30,363 bases of DNA from IMG/VR virus record IMGVR_UViG_3300006904_000018, positions 1 to 30,363 of that record. One strand, given 5' to 3'. Origin of the DNA: a virus. The notes below the pieces were generated by a model, which was given only the letters and a program-made list of their open reading frames with translations, ran no database searches and was not told the origin of the DNA. The stretch's first letter is position 1, and every line of letters begins with the position of its first letter. The translations under genes and the position numbers were made by a program. Shown here one piece after another: positions 22,769 through 28,864 of the stretch.

Positions 22769-23205
22769 CCTCCCGTGACACGGAGATCGAGCGGATCGCG
22801 GCGGTGCTCGATGACTTGACTCGTGTCGAGATTGAGGACGACCGAGGCGACGTGCGCGTTCAGCGCGACTACAGCGAGATCACGGCCGCTCGGCTCTACG
22901 ACGCCGGACTCCACTCCCAGCCCGCAAGCGAACCAACGCTGGACGTGGAGCGGCGCGTCGAGTTGGCGCGCGAGATCGGGCGATTGCAAGCCGAGAACGA
23001 CGCGGTTCAGGCGCTCGGCAGGATTGTGCTTGCTGCCGGTGGCGAGGTCCGGCTGCCGGACAACCTGCTCGTCAAGGACGTGTCGGTCAGTACCGACTTC
23101 ATCAAGGGCATGACGATCTACCGCGCCCGCCTCTCCCAGCCCGCCGACAGAGCCGCAGCTCGAAACGTTGCGTTTCACGATGGAGCCGGGACGGACCAGG
23201 GATGA
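22765..23205 (+). CDS. Hypothetical early protein with coiled-coil
   Basis: A 146-residue protein from ATG 22765 (overlapping the previous stop). It starts with helices (DTEIERIAAVLDDL), has a central predicted coiled coil (RRVELAREIGRLQAENDAVQALGRIVLAAG) and a short beta region after it (EVRLPDNLLVKDVSVSTDF). Similar short proteins occur beside phage methyltransferases. Not recognised. The end overlaps the methyltransferase start. Confidence 0.7.
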   Translation: MTSRDTEIERIAAVLDDLTRVEIEDDRGDVRVQRDYSEITAARLYDAGLHSQPASEPTLDVERRVELAREIGRLQAENDAVQALGRIVLAAGGEVRLPDNLLVKDVSVSTDFIKGMTIYRARLSQPADRAAARNVAFHDGAGTDQG

Positions 23206-23822
23206 GCCGGGTGCTGGTGGCGTGCGAGTTTTCGGGCATCGTCCGGGATGCGTTCATCGAGGCGGGGCACGACGCGGTGAGCTGCGACCTCCTGCCTTCG
23301 GAGAGGCCGGGGCCGCATATCGTCCGGGACGTGGCGGAAGTGGCCTATTGGGAGGGCCTCGGGCCGTGGGACCTGATGATTGCCCATCCGCCCTGCACCT
23401 ACCTCGCCGTGTCGGGTGCGCGCTGGTTCTCGGGCCGGCGACGACAACAGGAGTCGGCGCTCAGGTTCGTTCAGAAGCTCCTGGACGCGCCCATTCCCCG
23501 TATTGCGCTGGAGAACCCGGTCAGCGTCATCTCGTCCCGCATCCGCAAGCCGGATCAGATCGTTCAGCCTTGGATGTTCGGGCACGGCGAAACGAAGGCG
23601 ACGTGCCTCTGGCTCAAGAACCTTCCGAAGCTCAAACCGACGAATATCGTCCCGGAACGCGAGCCTCGCGTCCACTACGCCAGCCCCGGCCCTGACCGCT
23701 GGAAGGAACGAAGCCGAACCCTTCCCGGACTCGCGCAGGCGATGGCGGCTCAATGGGGTCCGTTACTCCAAGAAGTCGAACGCCTCCCGGTGACTCCCTC
23801 CACCGCCACAGAGGGGGCCTGA
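23202..23822 (+). CDS. Small DNA cytosine-C5 methyltransferase-like protein
   Basis: A 206-residue protein with the C5-methyltransferase core: an N-terminal FSG motif (CEFSGIVRDAF), a PPC catalytic loop (AHPPCTYL, catalytic C65) and ENP (E104-N105-P106). Position after early genes suggests self-protection from host restriction. It is much shorter than classic Dcm/HhaI enzymes and has no obvious target-recognition domain, so it may methylate with relaxed specificity or need a partner. The core motifs are direct observations; activity is inferred. No matching restriction gene is present. Confidence 0.8.
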   Translation: MSRVLVACEFSGIVRDAFIEAGHDAVSCDLLPSERPGPHIVRDVAEVAYWEGLGPWDLMIAHPPCTYLAVSGARWFSGRRRQQESALRFVQKLLDAPIPRIALENPVSVISSRIRKPDQIVQPWMFGHGETKATCLWLKNLPKLKPTNIVPEREPRVHYASPGPDRWKERSRTLPGLAQAMAAQWGPLLQEVERLPVTPSTATEGA

Positions 23823-24212
23823 GTGAGCCCCGTTCTTTCAGCCGATCAGGTTGCGGAACGCTGGGCCGTGTCCAAGAGGACGGTCCTGGCGATGGTGAAG
23901 GATGGCCGGTTGCGGAAATTGCCCATCGACAGGCCAGTACGTATCCCGCTGGAGGCGGTCATCGAGGTCGAGCGGGGAGGCCACAATGGAGACGATGCGG
24001 GGCCGGAACGAGGGAACGATCTTTCGCCGGAAGGCCACCGGCCAGTGGGTCGCCCAGGTCACGCTGCGGAACGGCAAGCGGGTCAGCCGCTATGCGAAGG
24101 ACCGGGACGGGGCGAAGGCCGAGCTCGCCGAGCTGCTCAGGCTCCGCGATGCCGGCGCACCCATCACCGACCGCATCCGGCTTGGAGCGTTCCTCGAGCG
24201 GTGGGTGAGTGA
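23823..24212 (+). CDS. Excisionase-like HTH protein (long reading)
   Basis: The first 50 residues form a MerR/excisionase-type HTH (LSADQVAERWAVSKRTVLAMVKDGRLRKL, then PVRIPLEAVIEVE). The gene lies just before the integrase, and Xis proteins commonly sit there. The rest of the 129-residue frame overlaps the integrase start region by over 200 bases and reads as Arg/Pro-rich filler, so the functional part is probably residues 1-60. GTG 23823 abuts the methyltransferase stop. Confidence 0.7.
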   Translation: MSPVLSADQVAERWAVSKRTVLAMVKDGRLRKLPIDRPVRIPLEAVIEVERGGHNGDDAGPERGNDLSPEGHRPVGRPGHAAERQAGQPLCEGPGRGEGRARRAAQAPRCRRTHHRPHPAWSVPRAVGE

Positions 24213-25194
24213 TGGTCATTCCCTGGCTCCTTCGACTCACCGGAAGCACGAGGCGGCGATCCGCGTCCACATCACACCGAGGCTGGGGCATATTCGACTG
24301 TCCGATTTGTCACCGATCGATGTCAACCGAGCTCTGGACGACGCCAGAGGGTCCGGGCTACATCCTCAAACTGTCCGACACTTGCGGGCCACGCTGCGTC
24401 GCGCGCTTGCGGACGCTGTTCGAGATGGGCTGGTCACCCGAAACGTCGGAGCCCTCAGCCGCGCTCCGGTACTTCACCGACCCGAGCGACCCATCCTCGA
24501 CGCCAACCAGGCCCGCATCCTCATCGGAGTCGAAAGCCGCTACGCGCCGCTCTGGACGATCCTCGTGACCACCGGATTGCGGATCTCCGAGGCGTTGGGG
24601 CTGTTGTGGTCGAGCGTTGAACTGGGAGGGAACGATGTTCAGGACGTGGAGTTGCGGTCATCTGACGCAGGGATCGGAGGAGCACGACGTCGAGGAATGC
24701 GAGCGGCGCCGGGTGTCGCGAATCGTGGACGCGCTCAGCCGTCCCTCACTGTCCGTCACCAGCTCGCAAGGGAAAACGGCGAGTGGGTCCGCCGTCCTCC
24801 GAAAACCGCGAAAGGGCGAAGGACGATCCCGCTGACGCCGCTAGGGGTAGAGGCCCTCAGACGACAGCGGGCCCAGCAGGACGCGGATCTCGGGACCCGA
24901 CCCCGCCCCATCGACGGCCTCGTCTTCACCTCGCCCACGGGCAACCCGCTCCACGAGACGAACGTCGTCAAGTACCTCGCGCGGGACCTAGCGGCGGCGG
25001 GTCTGCCGCACGTTACCTGTCACGACCTACGCCATAGCGCGGCGACCGTCCTCTACTCGTCAGGCGTCGACCTGGAGACGATCGCGGACATGCTGGGTCA
25101 CTCGTCCTCGCGTGTGACCGCCGATCTTTATAGACACCGGGCAGCCAATCTCCAGGCGGACGCTGCCGCACGAATGCAGGAGGCGCTTGGATGA
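23986..25194 (+). CDS. int: Tyrosine integrase
   Basis: The phage integrase that recombines attP with a host tRNA gene. ATG 23986 is chosen over earlier in-frame starts because GGGGAGG (23974-23980) precedes it; the product is 402 residues. The N-terminal arm-binding region (GTIFRRKATGQWVAQVTLRNGK) and core-binding domain (SLAPSTHRKHEAAIRVHI) are present. The catalytic set is complete: R199 (TTGLRISEALGLLW), K in PPKTAKGRR, H346-x-x-R349 (HDLRHSAATVL), LGHSS and Y382. Between ELGG and SLTVRHQL lies a roughly 38-residue insertion (about 24625-24745) that is not integrase-like. It ends by overlapping the GIY-YIG gene, and attP lies 570 bases downstream. Confidence 0.95.
   Translation: METMRGRNEGTIFRRKATGQWVAQVTLRNGKRVSRYAKDRDGAKAELAELLRLRDAGAPITDRIRLGAFLERWVSDGHSLAPSTHRKHEAAIRVHITPRLGHIRLSDLSPIDVNRALDDARGSGLHPQTVRHLRATLRRALADAVRDGLVTRNVGALSRAPVLHRPERPILDANQARILIGVESRYAPLWTILVTTGLRISEALGLLWSSVELGGNDVQDVELRSSDAGIGGARRRGMRAAPGVANRGRAQPSLTVRHQLARENGEWVRRPPKTAKGRRTIPLTPLGVEALRRQRAQQDADLGTRPRPIDGLVFTSPTGNPLHETNVVKYLARDLAAAGLPHVTCHDLRHSAATVLYSSGVDLETIADMLGHSSSRVTADLYRHRAANLQADAAARMQEALG
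24635..24835 (+). CDS. Nested small ORF inside the integrase insertion
   Basis: A second frame with ATG 24635 preceded by GGGAGGG a few bases upstream. It codes MFRTWSCGHLTQGSEEH, then DVEECERRRVSRIVDALS. By my reading its first 37 codons end mostly in G or C, whereas the integrase frame over the same bases has about half, so the alternate frame has more of the genome's coding signature. After about residue 38 the frame becomes filler as the integrase frame resumes. It may be a captured small zinc-like gene or an overprinted gene; it could still be chance. Confidence 0.4.
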   Translation: MFRTWSCGHLTQGSEEHDVEECERRRVSRIVDALSRPSLSVTSSQGKTASGSAVLRKPRKGEGRSR

Positions 25195-25760
25195 GCGATC
25201 ACCCGACCTCGCTCTACAGGTTCTTCGATGCTAAGGGCCGGCTGCTCTACGTCGGAATCACGTCCATCGGTCCGGGACGATGGGTATCCCACGAGAAGAT
25301 CCAGCCGTGGTGGCCGCTGGTTGTCCGCAGTGAGGTCACGCACTACCCAGATCGAGGCACGGCAGCCGCAGCGGAGCGTGTCGCGATCGTCATGGAGAAG
25401 CCGCTCCACAACACGATCTTCGCCGAGCCTCGTGGCCCCAAGCAGCGGGATAGAACCCGAGGACGGAACCACACCGGGAACCTGACGCCGCGGGAGGATG
25501 GGTGGTGGCAGCTCTCCGCGTCCACACCGAAGCGGCGCTTCACCACTCAATACCACGACGAGGCCGAGGCACGGCTGATCCTCGCTGCGCTCGTGGGGCG
25601 TCGAGTACGGCCAGCTGTTCGCGACCGCGCCATCGCAATCCTCATGGCTGGCGAGGCGTGGGACCCGGATTCCCGACCAGGTGCTGAGCGTTCCGCTGCG
25701 TCGGAGGTTCCGAAGTTCGGCAGCCAGACCCTCGAAGGGTCGATTCCGAGTTCAGAATGA
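25191..25760 (+). CDS. GIY-YIG-like nuclease
   Basis: A 189-residue protein with the GIY-YIG layout at the N-terminus: SLYRFFDAKGRLLYVGIT (about 7-24), then RWVSHEK near 30-36, an AAAERVAIVMEKPLHN segment (E/N ligands), and a basic tail. The first tyrosine of the signature pair is present as LYRFF and the second as YVG. It lies between the integrase and attP, an unusual site, and its stop ends directly at the attP core. It might be a mobile or immunity nuclease. The start overlaps the integrase stop. Confidence 0.75.
   Translation: MSDHPTSLYRFFDAKGRLLYVGITSIGPGRWVSHEKIQPWWPLVVRSEVTHYPDRGTAAAAERVAIVMEKPLHNTIFAEPRGPKQRDRTRGRNHTGNLTPREDGWWQLSASTPKRRFTTQYHDEAEARLILAALVGRRVRPAVRDRAIAILMAGEAWDPDSRPGAERSAASEVPKFGSQTLEGSIPSSE
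25727..25741 (+). repeat. Small hairpin near the GIY-YIG stop
   Basis: GACCCT (25727-25732) and AGGGTC (25736-25741) form a perfect six-base stem with a three-base loop, inside the last codons of the GIY-YIG gene. No T-run follows. It may be a weak terminator or an attP arm element. Confidence 0.3.
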
Positions 25761-25815
25761 TGGAGGCGACGAGCGGATTCGAACCGCTGAATAGAGGTTT
25801 TGCAGACCTCCCTCG
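25761..25815 (-). other. attP core: 3' half of tRNA-Cys(GCA)
   Basis: Reading the minus strand, the sequence gives an anticodon stem GAGGT/ACCTC around loop CTGCAAA (anticodon GCA), a five-base variable loop, a T-arm AGCGG-TTCGAAT-CCGCT, acceptor strand CGTCGCC, discriminator T and encoded CCA at 25763-25761. The matching 5' acceptor strand (GGCGACG) and a D-arm are absent upstream, so this is not a functional tRNA gene. It lies 567 bases after the integrase. It is the expected attP: integration would rebuild a full host tRNA-Cys at the integrase side. Confidence 0.9.
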
Positions 25816-25866
25816 GACGGACGTTCGCAGCATCTCACGGTCAACGGCGACTGTAGATGACGCTCC

Positions 25867-25883
25867 ACGACACCACACGACAC
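25867..25883 (+). repeat. Helically phased 7-base direct repeats beside attP
   Basis: ACGACAC occurs at 25867-25873 and 25877-25883, spaced exactly ten bases, one turn of DNA. They are in the non-coding stretch (25816-25899) next to the attP core, where arm-type sites for integrase or excisionase would be expected. Two copies could be chance. Confidence 0.4.
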
Positions 25884-25899
25884 GAGAAGGTGCAGCGCG

Positions 25900-26196
25900 A
25901 TGCGCTGCGTGGCGCTGCGGCTGATGCAGGAGCGGAGGCGCGGTCCGTCCCATCACTGGACGGGCCCTCGCCTCCCCGACGGACCCCGTGACCACCTGGG
26001 CGACGAGGAGATCGCCGACCCCGAAGAAGGTCGCAACGTCGCCCGCTGCCTGGCTTGCGGTTCACCGCGCGAGCTGACCATCTTCGAGCTGCTCCTTCGT
26101 GGCAAACACGCCGGTTGGATCCGGCTTTGCTCGCGCGACTACTACCACGCCAACCCGATCGATCCGCAGTTCGGTGACCCGCTGGGGGCCACTTGA
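25900..26196 (+). CDS. Small zinc-binding hypothetical protein
   Basis: A 98-residue protein, first gene after attP. The C-terminal half has a CxxC (C50, C53: RCLACGSPRELTIFELL) and C77 (IRLCSRDYYHANP), a likely zinc-binding module. The N-terminal 40 residues are basic and low in order, so a later start (ATG 25924) is possible. Unknown function. Confidence 0.6.
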   Translation: MRCVALRLMQERRRGPSHHWTGPRLPDGPRDHLGDEEIADPEEGRNVARCLACGSPRELTIFELLLRGKHAGWIRLCSRDYYHANPIDPQFGDPLGAT

Positions 26197-26232
26197 CAGT
26201 TAGCGGTTACGTTCGCTTGTGCAGCGTAATTT
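26193..26232 (+). promoter_or_regulatory. Candidate promoter for the lysis module
   Basis: A perfect -35 box TTGACA is at 26193-26198, overlapping the stop of the preceding gene. At the standard spacing the -10 region is poor (CTTGTG); a better AT-rich TAATTT at 26227-26232 is too far away. The stretch 26197-26284 is the only non-coding gap before the lysis genes and is AT-richer than its surroundings. Weak evidence. Confidence 0.35.
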
Positions 26233-26284
26233 GGCGTGCGTGCGGCGGGGCGACCTCCACGTCCCGTCCGCAGCCTGACCCCGT

Positions 26285-26443
26285 GTGCAGATCCCCGTCG
26301 AGCTCATCCTCGGACCAGTCGGCGCGCTGGCCCTGGCAATGCTCTGGATCTCCGACCTCCGCAAGGAGCGCGACCTCCTCAAGGACCGGCTCTACAAGCT
26401 CCTCGACAAGATCGACGTTGCGGCCAAGGTCGACCCACGGTGA
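26285..26443 (+). CDS. 52-residue membrane-anchored coiled-coil protein
   Basis: GTG 26285 opens a frame coding VQIPVELILGPVGALALAML and then WISDLRKERDLLKDRLYKLL and IDVAAKVDPR. One membrane helix (about 5-22) is followed by a charged amphipathic helix, the layout of holin partners and spanin-like or XhlA-like peptides. The next gene's GTG overlaps its stop (GTGA), which supports its reality. An upstream GTG at 26283 is in another frame. Confidence 0.68.
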   Translation: MQIPVELILGPVGALALAMLWISDLRKERDLLKDRLYKLLDKIDVAAKVDPR

Positions 26444-26610
26444 AGTGGTTGCGTAGGTTGCTGCGCCTTCGCCCGTCCGAGACCGACGAGGTGCTCAACC
26501 GCGCCGACCGCTACGTCGACAACGTTGACTCGGTTCGGATCGTCGTCGTCCCGAAGAACGCCCACGCCCTCGCTGAGCTCCGGCGCCTCGAGAGTCATGC
26601 GCGTCGATGA
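26440..26610 (+). CDS. Small basic protein in lysis module
   Basis: A 56-residue protein from GTG 26440 (overlapping the previous stop). It has a basic amphipathic N-terminus (VKWLRRLLRLRPSETDEVLNRADRY), then VRIVVVPKNAHALAELRRLES. No membrane span. It ends with an ATGA overlap into the next gene. Unknown. Confidence 0.6.
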   Translation: MKWLRRLLRLRPSETDEVLNRADRYVDNVDSVRIVVVPKNAHALAELRRLESHARR

Positions 26611-26912
26611 GCCCACTGGTCTTCGTCACCGCGGTGGTGATCCTCGTCTTCACCCCGCTATCGGTCCTCGGCTCGATCTTCCTGTACCGGCTGTCTCGGG
26701 AGGACGTGACGAACGACTTCGCACGGCTGCTCGTCTTTATGTCGGTCACTCGGACGATCGCGGCCCTGCTCCTCGTGGTCCCAACGGTGCTCTTTCTCCT
26801 CGGCATCCCGGTTCCGTGGTCGGGCCAGCTCATCCTCGTCAGCTTGGATCTGCTCTTGGTGACGAACGTGGGGGTGGCGGGCTACTTGTGGTGGCCGAGG
26901 CGCTCGCCGTGA
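26607..26912 (+). CDS. Three-helix membrane protein, holin-like
   Basis: A 101-residue protein with three predicted membrane helices: about 4-27 (LVFVTAVVILVFTPLSVLGSI), 47-68 (TIAALLLVVPTVLFLLGI) and 73-95 (GQLILVSLDLLLVTNVGVAGY). A class I holin could look like this, but so could an anti-holin or a surface-exclusion protein. It lies five genes from the M23 peptidase. ATG 26607 overlaps the previous stop. Confidence 0.68.
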   Translation: MSPLVFVTAVVILVFTPLSVLGSIFLYRLSREDVTNDFARLLVFMSVTRTIAALLLVVPTVLFLLGIPVPWSGQLILVSLDLLLVTNVGVAGYLWWPRRSP

Positions 26913-26974
26913 TCGCCCTGTCCTTATTCGTGATGGCCCCTTTCCTAGCGCGAACGGCGTGGGTGGTTCAGTGA
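26891..26974 (+). CDS. Tiny membrane peptide
   Basis: GTG 26891 opens a 27-residue frame VAEALAVIALSLFVMAPFLA then RTAWVVQ, one membrane helix. It overlaps the holin-like gene's end, and its stop overlaps the next GTG (26971) in the GTGA pattern used throughout this genome, which is the main support. It may only be a coupling leader. Confidence 0.4.
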   Translation: MAEALAVIALSLFVMAPFLARTAWVVQ

Positions 26975-27774
26975 CGCTCACCAACACCGCCCGGATCACG
27001 GCGCTGGAGAAGCTCCATCCGAAGGGCACGCCGCCGGGTCACCACACGCACCCGACTCCAGCACCGACGCCGCCTCCGTCAGGCATCCCGGCGATTCCCG
27101 CCGGCCTGGGCACGAAGCTGCGCAAGGTCTTCACCGACGGCACGCTGGATCCGTTCCACGGCCTGACGACGCCGAACGCCCACCCGGGCACCTTCGAGGT
27201 CAAGTACGGGGACTTCGTCACCGACGCGGCGCACATCAGCGTCCACGACGGCTACCTGGCCCTCCGAGCCACTCGCCGAGCGGATGGTAGGTACGACGTG
27301 GTACGGGTCGGGACGCAGCTCGACGACCTCGCCAACCCACCGCACCGGACCTTCGAGGCCGACGCGATCAGCGACGTCAGGTTCATGGCGCGCATGACCG
27401 ACATCGGGACTCGGACGCTCTGGATCGGCTGCTGGCAATGGGACCCCTACGCGCCGACCAATACCGAGTTCGAGCTCGACTGGCCGGAGACGAACTACGG
27501 CAACGCACGGGCCAACATGCACAACCCGAACCACAACGGCATCGCGTCGGTGCCCATGCCCTCCGGCTGGCACGAGTGGCGCACCGTCCGCACCTCGACC
27601 TACGTCGCGTTCCTGCTTGATGGCGTGGAGAAGGGCCGACAGGCGGTGGCATCGCCCGCCAAGACGATCCTGCTGGCCTCGGTGAACGTCGGCATCCCGT
27701 GGGACAACGTGCCGCCTGACGCCACGACACCGGACACCGTTGCTCTCGACATCGCCTGGGTGACGGTCGACTGA
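26971..27774 (+). CDS. GH16-like glycoside hydrolase (concanavalin-A fold)
   Basis: A 267-residue protein; GTG 26971 overlaps the preceding mini-gene's stop. A GTG at 26959 is also in frame. A His/Pro-rich linker (about 15-45) leads to a beta-sandwich. The motif ELDWPE at 168-173 matches the GH16 catalytic E-x-D-x-x-E, with E168 and E173 the likely nucleophile and acid. WHEWRTVRTSTYVAFLLDGVEKG (about 190-215) is also typical of the fold. It could cut a cell-envelope or capsule polysaccharide during lysis or attachment. No signal peptide is seen. The gene sits directly before the M23 peptidase. Confidence 0.72.
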   Translation: MTLTNTARITALEKLHPKGTPPGHHTHPTPAPTPPPSGIPAIPAGLGTKLRKVFTDGTLDPFHGLTTPNAHPGTFEVKYGDFVTDAAHISVHDGYLALRATRRADGRYDVVRVGTQLDDLANPPHRTFEADAISDVRFMARMTDIGTRTLWIGCWQWDPYAPTNTEFELDWPETNYGNARANMHNPNHNGIASVPMPSGWHEWRTVRTSTYVAFLLDGVEKGRQAVASPAKTILLASVNVGIPWDNVPPDATTPDTVALDIAWVTVD

Positions 27775-28283
27775 TGAACCCCGTCAAGGGCGCGATCAGC
27801 CAGGACTTTGGCCCAACCTCGAACACCAACGAGCCGACGATGTACGGCCAGAAGGACGCGCAGGGTTGGTATCGCTGTCGAGCGACGAACTTTACCGGGG
27901 CTCGCGGGCCCTTTGCGGATTTCCACCCTGCCATCGATGTCGCCTGTCCGGTCGGAACGCCAGTCAGAGCCCCCTTCGACGGAACCCTCGTCAGACGCAA
28001 TTCCTACCGCATCTACAACCCGTACAAGAAGCAGTACGTCATCGGCCTCGCCATCTATTTCGTCTTCGACGCCCCCCACGGCGGAGCGCGGCTGATGTAC
28101 GTCGACCACCTGTCGGGCTACGTCGCCAAGGAAGGCCAGAAGGTACTGAAGGGCGGCCTGCTTGCGAGGACCGGGAACTCCGGTCTATCGAGCGGCCCAC
28201 ACGCCCACATCGAGACGCGCGCCAACGCAGATCCGCACTACGACGCGACTGGGTTTCGGATGAACCCGGAGCGAGTGTTCTAA
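27774..28283 (+). CDS. M23 (LytM-type) metallopeptidase endolysin
   Basis: A 169-residue zinc endopeptidase that should cut peptidoglycan cross-bridges. The metal ligands are visible: H51 and D55 (FHPAIDVACP, HxxxD) and H143-A-H145 (GPHAHIET), with YVDHLS near 110. It is almost only the catalytic domain, without signal peptide or cell-wall-binding domain, so a holin is needed. TGATG overlaps the GH16-like gene, suggesting joint expression. It is the clearest lysis gene here. Confidence 0.92.
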   Translation: MNPVKGAISQDFGPTSNTNEPTMYGQKDAQGWYRCRATNFTGARGPFADFHPAIDVACPVGTPVRAPFDGTLVRRNSYRIYNPYKKQYVIGLAIYFVFDAPHGGARLMYVDHLSGYVAKEGQKVLKGGLLARTGNSGLSSGPHAHIETRANADPHYDATGFRMNPERVF

Positions 28284-28301
28284 GGGAAGGGAGACGAGGA
28301 C

Positions 28302-28424
28302 ATGACATCGCTGCCAGAGGAAGAGCCCACCCCCGCAGAGGAGCCCGCAACCCCCGAAGTCGAAGAGGACGCACCGGAGACAGAAGCGCCGGCTGAGACG
28401 CCGAGCGAAGAGGACGCGGCATGA
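28302..28424 (+). CDS. 40-residue acidic Pro/Glu peptide
   Basis: ATG 28302 with GAGGA just upstream opens a frame of 40 residues made almost only of Glu, Pro, Ala, Thr and Asp (MTSLPEEEPTPAEEPATPEV, then EEDAPETEAPAETP). It has no fold signal and is likely disordered. Its stop overlaps the next ATG. It could be a linker-like regulator, a DNA mimic or a coupling leader. It is too short for usual gene callers. Confidence 0.55.
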   Translation: MTSLPEEEPTPAEEPATPEVEEDAPETEAPAETPSEEDAA

Positions 28425-28567
28425 ACCTCGTCGACGTGATCCTCATCGTCCTGGCGCTGATCTGCTTCATCGCCGCCGCCATCAACGCCAAGATCGGCAG
28501 CGTCAACCTCGTCGCAGCTGGTCTCGCCTTCTGGGTGGCGACGGTGCTGCTCGGGCTGATCCACTGA
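28421..28567 (+). CDS. Two-helix membrane mini-protein (copy 1)
   Basis: A 48-residue protein MNLVDVILIVLALICFIAAA, then INAKIGSVNLVAAGLAFWVA and TVLLGLIH. Two membrane helices are separated by a short polar turn. It is clearly similar to the 41-residue protein at 29911. It lies between the acidic peptide and the holin-like gene, and ATGA overlaps occur on both sides. A small holin or antiholin is plausible but unproven. Confidence 0.75.
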   Translation: MNLVDVILIVLALICFIAAAINAKIGSVNLVAAGLAFWVATVLLGLIH

Positions 28568-28857
28568 TGGGCATCTACGACCCGCGGGCCATCTTCCAGA
28601 AGGAGCCCGCCGTCATCGCGGGTGCCATCCGCACCGTGCTCTACAGCGCGGTCATCATGGGCTACCTGCACCTGACGGTCGAGCAGCTCGCGGGCGTCGC
28701 CGTAGCTCTCGAAGTCGTGCTCGGCATCTTCGTCCGACAGTCCAGCACCCCGAACGTGACCGTCGCCAAGATCGTCCAGACGCCACCCACCGGCACCGGC
28801 CCGATCGGCGCAGCGGAGGCCGCTGGCGTCGATACCACCAAGCCTGCAGGAGGCTGA
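28567..28857 (+). CDS. Holin-like membrane protein
   Basis: A 96-residue protein. It has two hydrophobic segments (about 15-36 AVIAGAIRTVLYSAVIMGYL and 40-57 LAGVAVALEVVLGIFV) joined by VEQLAG, then VRQSSTPN and a Pro/Thr/Gly-rich tail. This HLTVEQLAG...LGIFVRQ pattern is common in phage holin-like proteins of high-GC hosts. It is placed after the endolysin block, and ATG 28567 overlaps the previous stop. Confidence 0.72.
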   Translation: MGIYDPRAIFQKEPAVIAGAIRTVLYSAVIMGYLHLTVEQLAGVAVALEVVLGIFVRQSSTPNVTVAKIVQTPPTGTGPIGAAEAAGVDTTKPAGG

Positions 28858-28864
28858 CTCCGTT

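Noticed and set aside
24000-24212. C-terminal half of the excisionase-like frame as a real domain
   Set aside because: It overlaps the integrase in another frame and reads as Arg/Pro/Gly filler with no fold signal.
25761-25850. A complete phage-encoded tRNA-Cys gene
   Set aside because: The anticodon, T-arm and 3' acceptor are good, but no complementary 5' acceptor strand (GGCGACG) or D-arm is found upstream. It fits an att site instead.
28039-28671. Minus-strand 210-codon frame across the M23 and mini-membrane genes
   Set aside because: It crosses several well-coupled plus-strand genes and has no motif.
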